Origin: Hemibagrus wyckioides
Lineage: Eukaryota; Chordata; Actinopteri; Siluriformes; Bagridae
Assembly (NCBI RefSeq): GCF_019097595.1
Contig: NC_080720.1
Span: 32,725,352 to 32,789,351, forward strand
Direction of reading: 5' to 3'
Length of the DNA: 64,000 nucleotides
Shown: positions 36,014-45,151 of the stretch, piece by piece
Layout: every line of letters starts with the position of its first letter
Numbering within the stretch: position 1 is the stretch's first letter
The notes under the pieces: model-generated
What the model was told of the DNA's origin: nothing
Seen by the model: the letters and a program-made list of their open reading frames with translations, nothing else
Database searches by the model: none
Program-made: the position numbers and the translations under genes

Positions 36014-36160
36014 ACTTGTCCTCATTGAGCTCATCAGAGTCTGATGCAGATAGCATTATATCCTCATCTAGGTCAGCATCCAAGAACGCCACATGCACAC
36101 TCGAAAACTAGCTGACTGAAAGGTGTAATGAACAGGTATCAAGGTTGCGGCAGAATCAGC
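36014..36160. mobile_element. Long-TIR element copy 5, right of the LINE
   Basis: Continues the repeat interrupted at 30,765 (TGTCCTCATTGAGCTCAT), matching 18,884-19,020. Confidence 0.45.
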
Positions 36161-36464
36161 GATGAAATGCCAGAAGCAGCAACAGATGACTTTAATGTCA
36201 TCATGGATGAAAAGAAAAGAGATGTGACTTGGTTGATTCAGTAAATTAGCTCAGGTCAGGATAATCATATTTTCATAAACCATGCATTTTCTGTCAGCAA
36301 TGACAAGCAGATTCTGCATGCTAGTTTAATGTTAAACTCAATATGATCATAACTCAGTCGTTTTCATATCAGAGGACAGATGAGGTGAACAGTTAGGACA
36401 CATGGAATGTATCCTTGAATGGATAGATGTGATTGAATGGATAGATGGAGGACAATGTTCTCTA
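36161..36464 (-). other. 3' flank of gene D, distal part
   Basis: Matches 5,225-5,570 and 19,020-19,370 up to GGAGGACAATGTTCT. The continuation (GTGAGATTGTGTG...) is found only at about 60,490, after 24 kb of inserted elements. Confidence 0.55.
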
Positions 36465-36466
36465 TA

Positions 36467-37712
36467 CAGGTTCATCTGAAAAAATTAGAATATCATGAAA
36501 AAGATCAATATTTTTTGTCACTCTGTTCAGAAAGTGAAACCCATATATTATATAGATTCATTACACATAGAGTGAAATATTTCAAGCCTTTAATTCTTGA
36601 AATTGTGATGATTATGGCTTACAGATAAGGAAAACCCAAAATTCTGTGTCTCAGAAAATTAGAATATTACATAAGATCAATAAAAAAAAGATATTTCAAA
36701 CAGAAATGTCAGACTTCTGAAAAGTATGTTCATTTCTATGCACTCAATATTTGGTTGGGCCTCCTTTTGCATGAATTACTGCATCAGTGCAGCGTGGCAT
36801 GGAGGCAATCATCCTGTGGCACTGCTCAGGTGTAATGGAAGCCCAGGTTGCCTTGATAGTGGCCTTCATCTGCATTGTTGGGTCTGGTGTCTCTCATCTT
36901 CCTCTTGACAAAACCCCATAGATTCTCTATGGGGTTCAGGTCAGGTGAGTTTGCTGGCCAATCAAGTACAGTAACACCATTGTCATTGAACCAGCTTTTG
37001 GTACCTTTGGCAGTGTGGGCAGGTGCCAAGTCCTGCTGGAAAATGAAATCAGCATCCCCATAAAGCTTGTCAGCAGAAGGAAGCATGAAGTGCTCTAAAG
37101 GTTCCTGGTAGATGGCTGCGTTGACTGTGGACTTCAGAAAACACAGTGGACCAACACCAGCAGATGACATGACAGCCCAAATCATCAATGACTGTGGAAA
37201 CTTCACACTGGACTTCAAGCAACATGGATTCTGTGCCTCTCCACTCTTCCTCCAGACTCTGGGACCTTGATTTCCAAATGAAATGCAAAACTTACTTTCG
37301 TCTGAAAAGAGGACTTTGAACCACTGAGCAACAGTCCAGTTCTTTCTCTCAGGAGTGGCTTGACATGATGAATGTGACATTTGTAGGCCATGTCTAGGAT
37401 TCATCTGTGCGTAGTGGCTCCAGCCTCAGTCCCCTTCTTGTGAAGCTCCCCCAAATTCTTAAATGGATTTTGCCTGACAATCCTCTAAAGGCTGCGGTTA
37501 TCCCTTTTGCTGGTGCATCTTTTCCTACCACACTTTTTCCTTCCACTCAACTTTCTATGAATATGCTTGGATACAGCACTCTGTGAACAACCAGCTTCTT
37601 TAGCTATGACCTTTTGTGGCTTACCCTCCTTGTGGAGGGTGTCAATGACTGTCTTCTGGACAACTGTCAAGTCAGCAGTCTTCCCCATGATTGTGTAGCC
37701 TACATTGCATGA
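36467..37712 (-). mobile_element. Tc1/mariner element IV, 5' end missing
   Basis: The left terminus CAGGTTCATCTGAAAAAATT follows a TA. The minus-strand transposase starts at 37,688, and the element stops about 25 bp upstream of it. The other TIR is absent. Confidence 0.65.
36826..37688 (-). pseudogene. Tc1/mariner transposase, element IV (broken)
   Basis: N-terminal HTH: MGKTADLTVVQKTVIDTLHK and SQSAVSKHIHRKLSGRKKCG, then stops between 37,485 and 37,404. The catalytic half is open: LFSDESKFCIS, FIFQQDLAPAHTA and [20 protein letters not shown]. The first D, second D and E motifs are present. The end QGNLGFHYT is out of the family frame. Confidence 0.7.
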
Positions 37713-38020
37713 AAAGGCAGATTTTCATCCCCGTGAATGCCTGATGACCTCTCTAATCACCGGCAGTTATCGACAATTCACAGCCTGGGAAGTTCCTGTT
37801 CACAAGTGACAGAAACAGTCGTTATCGTACCAGGGGGTGTATAGGGAGGGAGGTGTGTGTGGAGGTACAAGGTGCGAAATGCGAATTAGCATATGAATGA
37901 AACCACCTTGAATGTTCTACAGTACCTACTGGATGAAAGCACAATTTTCAAAACAGAAAGATCACCTGTGATTGGCTGAGACATGTGTTGCTATTGGTCA
38001 GTCTGGGCAATTATAATACC
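37713..38020. other. Unassigned 300-bp spacer left of the inverted repeat
   Basis: No ORF, TIR or match elsewhere in the window was seen. G-rich stretch GGGGGTGTATAGGGAGGGAG near 37,830. It is not mirrored on the right side of the inverted repeat. Confidence 0.4.
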
Positions 38021-38224
38021 GTTTTGAGTAAACCCCTCCCTTTTCCCTTTTGTTTTATATATATATAGAGAGAGAGACATGTTGATTAAATGTAAAAGTT
38101 TTATTAAATAGACATATGAAATACAAATACACAAAAAGTAGCCAGAGATTACTGTCATGGCATCACATGTCTTTTTGCTGCCTCAGGGTCGTAGGTTTGC
38201 GGTGGCATTCTGTTAGACGGAAGC

Positions 38225-39440
38225 CCAGTTCACAGACGCAGATGATGCAGTGCTGCATACTTTGGACTGGCTTCTAGTCTCTTCTGCAGCTTAGCACACA
38301 GATTGCTGAGCTCCTGGCTGCGGAATGATGTAGGTCTCAAAATTCCCCCCCAAAACTCCATCAACGACACCGTCTTCTTCATCTGACATCATGTCAGTGG
38401 TGATTCCCGTCCAGAAGTCCACTTCGTCCACAGCCAGTACTCTTTGCCTCGCCTCCAAGAGCTGAAAACACAATTGTTACATATAATAAGCAACATGTAA
38501 ATCATTACAGTTTATACTGATGCAACAGAAATAAGTAAAACAAATTTATTTCTAATCTGTCTTACCCTCTTCCTCCTCTGGCGACTCCGGGCTGAGGTCT
38601 TATTAGCTGCAACCACATTTGCTAGCTTTGGCTGGCTGTACCGGACATTTCTACGCATGGTCTCATAATATGTCTTGCAGGCAACTAGAAAAAAATGAAT
38701 GGGTTTTTTAAAAACTACAACCAACCAAACATAACGACACAGATAAATAGCAAAAACAGAATTAAGAACAACAACATGATGACAACAAAATATAATAACA
38801 CTTTACACTTTATGTGGCTTGGACGAACTTTCGGTCCTAGCTCTGTGTTGAACTCTATGTTGTATGTTTCTGTAGCACCAAATCCTGGAGAAACGTTGTT
38901 TCATTTCACTATGTACTGCGTCAACTATACGTGGTTGAAATGACAATAAAGCTTCTTGAATCTAACAACTAAATAACAACAACACAGTGAAAATTACTTA
39001 CCAACAAAGTCGTTATTATCCAGGCCTTCATCACGCAATTCCTTGCTTATGGACAGTGCTACCACTAAAATGAGGTGACCGTCTCATTATATGGTGAGCT
39101 TAATCTGTGGAGGCAAAAAGTACAGAGTTAAAACAACGTGTTTATTTTCTTCTGAAACAACGGAGTGCATGTTAGCCCATATCTTTCATCCGTACCCTTG
39201 CTCCGGGTCATAGCGCCTACAGTTTGCCTCAGAGCTGTGTAGCGGACGGACTGCCTCCTACACAATACAAGTAAAAATGCTTTGTTACAAAACTTACACT
39301 GGTTCTGGCAAATGAAAGCATGGGTTATGTCATTAGAAGAATTTAGACTTTAGAATTTAGACTGCGATTTTAGGATTGTGCAGTCGCCTCTTTCTCTACA
39401 GTTCCTTGGCTAGCCATTGTAAACAGCGAAGAAAATGCAA
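38225..39440 (-). pseudogene. C14orf93-like gene relic, left arm
   Basis: Exon-like blocks read outward on the minus strand: MASQGTVEKEATAQS (about 39,415-39,371), a small block at about 39,250-39,180, LSISKELRDEGLDNNDFV (about 39,060-39,005, then GTAAGT), VACKTYYETMRRNVRYSQPK through ARSRQRRKR (about 38,690-38,565), and LLEARQRVLAVDEVDFWTGI through DMMSDEEDGVVDG (38,465-38,350). A frameshift follows, so the GWIVRPP part seen in the other arm is unreadable here. A putative DNA-binding or nuclear protein (basic, acidic patches); function unknown. The C14orf93 resemblance is from memory and tentative. Confidence 0.5.
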
Positions 39441-39913
39441 AGAGCAAAGTAAATATAAAGAGCAGACGTAAAAATGAAGACAGTAAGCGAATTCCAGGAA
39501 AGAATAACATCTCTGTTTGTATGTTTTGGTTCTGTGCTTTGTCTCGTGACCTTGTCTGTGATTGGAGGAACATACCGCGTCACCATGACCTAGCACCTGA
39601 TTGGCCGAGGCTCGTCACATGCGAAGTGACGTAACCAGGAAGAGCTCGGAGAGCATTAAACTGTACAGTGGCGCCTCTGTCTCCATTCCAGCAAACAATC
39701 TTGGATGAGGATGACAGAAATGCGATGTTGACCATGTAACATCAAATGTACCCTGAAAATTGTATAACTGAGATTGACTGTTTTGCCAAGACATGCAAAA
39801 GGGTAACCCACCATTGACCCTGTAGCAGAACCACAGCTGGCTATTATCAAGAGGTTTATTGTTGTACATGTTGTGTCAAAAGGTAATAATTTAAACATGT
39901 CATTGCACAAGTC

Positions 39914-40111
39914 TCCTGGCCTCACTAAATACTTATACAAGAAAATACTTTTTATTGTATACAACTAACAAAGTCTATAGCAAATGATTACATAAAGTAA
40001 AAAAAAACATTTTAAGACAACAGTCTGATCCTAACAGCACTCCTAGACCTCAACTATTGTACATAGTGGCATGACTACAGTAACTTTTTCTGTTGTTTTG
40101 CTTAGACTTGT
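39914..40111. other. Centre spacer of the inverted repeat
   Basis: 198 bp, AT-rich, not self-complementary overall. If the relics were ever expressed, this would be their shared divergent promoter region (inference). Confidence 0.5.
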
Positions 40112-40589
40112 GACTTGTGCAATGACATGTTTAAATTATTACCTTTTGACACAACATGTACAACAATAAACCTCTTGATAATAGCCAGCTGTGGTTCTGC
40201 TACAGGGTCAATGGTGGGTTACCCTTTTGCATGTCTTGGCAAAACAGTCAATCTCAGTTATACAATTTTCAGGGTACATTTGATGTTACATGGTCAACAT
40301 CGCATTTCTGTCATCCTCATCCAAGATTGTTTGCTGGAATGGAGACAGAGGCTCCACTGTACAGTTTAATGCTCTCCGAGCTCTTCCTGGTTACATCACT
40401 TCGCATGTGATGAGCCTTGGCCAATCAGGTGCTAGGTCACGGTGACGCGGTATGTTCCTCCAATCACAGACGAGGAAACGAGACAAAGTGCGGAACCAAA
40501 ACATACAAACAGAGATGTTACTCTTTCCTGGGATTCACTTACCATTTTCATTTTTACCTCCACTCTTTATATTTACCTTGCTCTTGACA

Positions 40590-41719
40590 ATGGCTAGCCA
40601 AGGAACTGAAGAGGAAGAGGCGGCTGCACAATCCTAAAATCGTGGTAAGTCTAAATTCTTCTAAAGACATAAGCCATGCTTTCATTTGGCAGAACCAGTG
40701 TAAGTTTTGTAACAAAGCATTTTTCCTTGTATTTTGTAGGAGGCAGTCCGTCCGCTACACAACTCTGAGGAAACTGTAGGCGCTATGACCCGGAGCAAGG
40801 GTACGGATGAAAGATGTGGGCTAACATGCACTCTGTTGTTTCAGAAGCAAATAAACATTGTTTTAACTCTGTAGCTTCATTAAGCTCGCCATATAATGAG
40901 ACAGTCACCTCATTTTAGTGGGAGCACTGTCCATAAGCCCAAAATTACACGATGAAGGCCTGGATAAAAAATGTCTTTGTTGGTAAGTAATTTTCACTGT
41001 GTTGTTGTTGTTATTTAGTTGTTAGATTCAAGAACCTATATTGTCATTTCAACCACATATAGCTGATGCAGTACATAGTGAAATGAAACAACGTTTCTCC
41101 AGGGCCTGGTGCTACAGAAACATAAAACATAGAGTTAAAACACAAGAACAACACAGAGCTAGGGCCGAAAGTTTGTCCAAGCCACATAAAGTGTAAAATG
41201 TTATTATATTTTGTTGTCATCATGTTGTTGTTCTTAATTCTGTTTTTGCTGTTTATCTGTGTAGTTTGGTTGGTTGTAGTTTTTAAAAAACCCATTCATT
41301 TTTTTCTAGTTGCCTGCAAGACATACTACGAGACCATGCAGAGAGATTTCCGGTACAGCCAGCCAGAGCTAGCAAATGTGGCTGCACCTAATAAGACCTC
41401 AGCCCGGAGTCGCCAGAGGAGGAAGAGGGTAAGACAGATTAGAAATAAATTTGTTTTACTTATTTCTGTTGCATCAGTATAAACTGTAATGATATACATG
41501 TTGCTTATTATATGTAACAATTGTGTTTTCAACTCTTGGAGGTGGGGCAAAGAGTACTGGCTGTGGACGAAGTGGACTTCTGGAGGGGATGGAGTCTCGG
41601 GGTGGATTGTGAGACCTCCATCATTCCGCAGCCAGGAGCTCAGCAATCTGTGTGCTAAGCTGCAAGAGAGACTAGAAGCCAGTTCAAAGTGTGTAGCACT
41701 GCATCACCGGCGTCTGTGA
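40590..41719 (+). pseudogene. C14orf93-like gene relic, right arm
   Basis: Mirror of the left relic: MASQGTEEEEAAAQS at 40,590, then a GTAAGT donor; an exon-like block after TTTTGTAG at about 40,740-40,800; a block at about 40,920-40,980 ending in GTAAGT; VACKTYYETMQRDFRYSQPE through ARSRQRRKR (about 41,309-41,428); and a final block with VLAVDEVDFW, a deletion removing the DMMSDEEDG part, then SGWIVRPPSFRSQELSNLCA and LEASSKCVALHHRRL with a stop at about 41,717. The break lies at a different place from that in the left arm. Confidence 0.5.
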
Positions 41720-41885
41720 ACTGGGCTGTCGTCTAACAGAACGCCACCCGCATACCTACGACCCTGAGGCAGCAAAAGACATTTGATGCCAAAAGTGATG
41801 CCATGACAATCTCTGGCTACTTTTTGTGTATTTATATTTCATATGTCTATTTAATAAAACTCTTACATTTAATCAACATGTCTCT

Positions 41886-43394
41886 CCCAAATGTCTGTTT
41901 TCCTAATATTTACTATGATCAGTCTGTAATTTTAATGGTAGGTGTATTTGAACAGTGAGAGGCAGAATAACAACATAAAAATCCAGAAAAACACATTTCA
42001 GAAAAGTTCTACATTGATTTGCATTTTAATGAGTGAAATAAGTATTTGATCCCCTATCAATCAAAAAGATTTCTGGCTCCCAGCTGTCTTTTATACAGGT
42101 AACATGCTGAGATTACAATAGGAGCACTCTCAGGGAGTGCTCTTACTCTCAGCTTGTTAACTGTATGAAAGGCACCTTTCCATAGAAGGAAGCAATCAAT
42201 CAGATTCCAAACTCTCCATCATGGCCAAGACCAAAGAGCTGTCCATGGATGTCAGGGACAAGATTGTAGACCTACACAAGGCTGGAATGAGCTACAAGAC
42301 CATCGCCAAGCAGCTTGGTGAGAAGGTGACAACAGTTGATGCGATTATTCCCAAATGGAAGAAACACAAAAGGACTGTCAGTCTTCCTCGGTCTGGGGCT
42401 CCATGCAAGATCTCACCTCATGGAGTTTCAATGATCATGAGAACAGCAAGGAATCAGCCCAGAATTACACTGGAGGATTTTGTAAATGATCTCAAGGCAG
42501 CTGGGACCATAGTCACCAAGAAAACAATTGGTAACGCACTATGCCGGGAAAGACTGAAATCCAGTAGCGCCCGCAAGGTCCACCTGCTAACTAAAACATG
42601 TACAGGCTCATCTGAAGTTTGCCAGTGAACATCTGAATGATTCAGAGGTGAACTGGGTGAAAGTGTTGTGGTCAAATGAGACCAAAATGCAGCTCTTTGG
42701 CATCAACTCAACTCGCCGTGTTTGGAGGAGGAGGAATGCTGCCTATGACCCCATGTACACCATCCCCAGGTGACAGGACAACCGCATCACATCAAAGGGA
42801 CAATGGACGGGGCCATGTATCGTTAAATCTTGGATGAGAACCTCCTTCCCTCAGCCAGGGCATTGAAAATGGGTCGTGGATGGATATTCCAGCCTGACAA
42901 TGACCCAAAACACACGGCCAAGGCAACAAAGGAGTGGTTCAAAAAGAAGCACATTAAGGTCCTGTAGTGGCCTAGCCAGTCTCCAGACCTTAATCCCATA
43001 GAAAATCTGTGGAGGGAGCTGAAGGGTCAGCCACAAAACCTTAATGACTTGGAGAGGATCTGCAAAGAGGAGTGGGCCCAAATTCCTTGAGATGTGAGAT
43101 GTGTGCAAACCTGGTGGCCAACTACAAGAAATGTCTGACGTCTGTGATTGCCAACAAGAGTTTGCCACCAAGTACTAAGTCATGTTTTGCAAAGGAGTCA
43201 AATACTTATTTCACTCAATAAAATGCAAATCAATGTAGAACTTTTTTGAAATGTGTTTTTCTGGATTTATTTGTTGTTATTCTGTATCTCACTGTTCAGA
43301 TAAACCTACCATTAAAATTACAGACTGATAATTTCTTTGTCAGTGGGCAAACGTACAAAATCAGCAGGGGATCAAATAATTTTTTCCCTCACTG
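41886..43394 (+). mobile_element. Tc1/mariner element V inside the right arm
   Basis: Right terminus: inverse of CAGTGAGGGAAAAAATTATT ending at 43,394 and followed by TA. The left end has lost the outermost part of its TIR; homology starts at GATCAGTCTGTAATTTTAAT (about 41,917). The target was the TA-rich run that the left arm shows intact at 38,057-38,067. Confidence 0.75.
42221..43175 (+). pseudogene. Tc1/mariner transposase, element V (frameshifts and stops)
   Basis: The N-terminus [20 protein letters not shown] and [20 protein letters not shown] form the HTH of the classic fish Tc1 transposase. A frameshift occurs near 42,600, then VLWSNETKMQLFG appears with N in place of the first catalytic D. 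Further stops at about 42,772 and 42,865. The DPKH and [13 protein letters not shown] equivalents are only readable across frames. Inactive. Confidence 0.7.
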
Positions 43395-43431
43395 TATAAC
43401 AAAAGGCAAAAGGGAGGGGTTTACTCAAAAC

Positions 43432-44777
43432 TTCATAAACAATGTTGCCTATCTAATCATCTTACCTAATCTACTGATTATCTGATTATCTAATAATCCT
43501 TTCAGTATTAATCACCTTTCATAATAATTAGTCGACAGCTAAACTTATAGCAAATAGATGAAATTAGCACAAAAAAATAGACATAAAATCAGGTAAATTC
43601 TGAGTAGGTTGTTAGATGTAAAACCATGTAAGGAACCAGTTGGTTCATTATAGGGAAAAAAGGGAAAAAATATATAAAACCACAAAAATAGAGATGAGCA
43701 AAACTGGCTGAGTCATCGTTAGTGGGTTAGTTAGAATTATGCTCTAACTTTTTGCCGTCTGTGGTCTGGCTTTGGCATAAACAACCAGAAGAAAGAAGGG
43801 CATAAGCTAGCATATCATATCATATCATGGAGCTGGCTCCACTGAGACCGGAAAACATGTTGGAGAAAATTCAGAATCCTTGAGTTTAGGTGCGAGAAAA
43901 CCATAACAGTCTTATCTGACATGACACTGACTTGAATGTTCGAGAGAGAGCGTAAGGTCATTTATTAAAAATAAAAGTTAATATAAACTTTATATAATGT
44001 ACAGAAATTATATCACACCACCTATGTAAATAAGAAGTAACTTACCCAGGTAAGTGGAAAAAATGGTAAAATTCCTTGTGGCAAAAGTAAAAAACAAAAC
44101 AACAGGTGCCGAGACGGAAGAGTGTTCGGAGAAGACGGAAGTGTGTTTGGTGCCAGGAAAAGCGAGCAAAGTAAAATATTATTGCAGTGGCTGATGTTAA
44201 AGGGAGAAAACACTGAATAAATGTAACAGAAAAATATGGACCTAAAAGGGTTAAAGGGCTGGAAGCAATGGAGAATATTTAGAAAATAAAAAATTAAACT
44301 AAATTAAAACAAACTGACTAATCATAACCTAAATAAATAAACCCAACTGAAATCACTGTATTTTACCCCTTTTACTTTTACCACATTATCATTATCACAT
44401 AGGCAACGAGTGAAAACTAGTGAAAATTAGTGAAAAAACTTAAAAAAATAAAATAAGGGTAGCACCCTTTCCTTAAATAATGGTAAAAATCCTCAGGATT
44501 CTAAGTAATTGCCAGGCAATCACCATGAACCACACAGGAACAATAAACAAGTACAGAAACATATGGAACATGTAGATGTGGGTTATGTAGGTTAAAATAT
44601 GTGATAAAATAAATGTGTATTGAAATAAATGTGTTATGTGGTTTAAATAAGTTCTGAAGTCCAGACAGATCGACAACTAATACATGTTAAATTAAAACTT
44701 GTGACACATAGGCTGTGTGAAGGCCACAAAAAGGTGGGGCTGTTTTTTAAGGAGAAAAATTAGTTAACCTCAAAACA
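43432..44777 (-). repeat. Repeat X, copy 2, first part
   Basis: Inverse of 1,490-2,990, including the TAATCA-rich stretch at 43,450-43,520. Ends at the gypsy target site duplication. Confidence 0.55.
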
Positions 44778-44781
44778 ATCC

Positions 44782-45099
44782 TGTAATGGTGAGACAACAC
44801 GCCACTTTGTGCTGGTCCTGCACTTGGATAATGATCTCGGCGACCCTCCGGCTTTTACTCCAGCAGTACCCCTGCATGAGTTTGTGCTCAGCTGATACTG
44901 GTGCAGCCACCACCCTGGACACTCGCGGTTTCTTCCTCTGATCCTCACTCAGACAAAAACCCCCCCATTTTGTTCCTAGACCGCTGTATATATCACTACC
45001 TCACTTCCTTCCCCAAATTAAATTTCTATTCCTATTCGCTGGCTGTCATGACGTTTAGTTTGGTTTCACTTTCTGCTCTGCCTTTACTGCTCCACCACA
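44782..45099 (-). repeat. Gypsy 1, 3' LTR (deleted form)
   Basis: Shares TGTAATGGT with the outer end of the other LTR, then skips about 690 bp to GAGACAACACG. The remaining 300 bp match 54,909-55,218 closely, including AATTAAATTTC and TTTAGTTTGGTTTCACTTTC. Confidence 0.75.
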
Positions 45100-45115
45100 C
45101 TCTCCCCCTCTGGAG
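45100..45115 (-). promoter_or_regulatory. Gypsy 1 polypurine tract
   Basis: Minus strand CTCCAGAGGGGGAGAG immediately before the 3' LTR (TGTGGTGG). It primes plus-strand DNA synthesis in gypsy elements. Confidence 0.6.
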
Positions 45116-45151
45116 AAAACAACTCACAGTTGTTGGAAGAGGTTAGCAAGA

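Larger units (their letters stand above)
38021..43431. repeat. Large inverted repeat (two arms of about 1.8-1.9 kb, 198-bp spacer)
   Basis: The left arm 38,021-39,913 is mirrored by the right arm 40,112-41,885 plus 43,395-43,431; Tc1 element V interrupts the right arm. Outer ends: TTTTGAGTAAACCCCTCCC at 38,022 and its inverse at 43,413-43,431. Inner ends: CATTGCACAAGTC at 39,901-39,913 and its inverse from 40,112. The arms are not identical, with single-base and indel differences, so it is not a simple assembly duplicate. Each arm contains the same gene relic, transcribed outward. Confidence 0.8.

Noticed and set aside
39615..39869. 84-codon ORF identical in both palindrome arms
   Set aside because: Perfect conservation is explained by near-identity of the inner arms; no start context or domain, and two overlapping frames are equally conserved.
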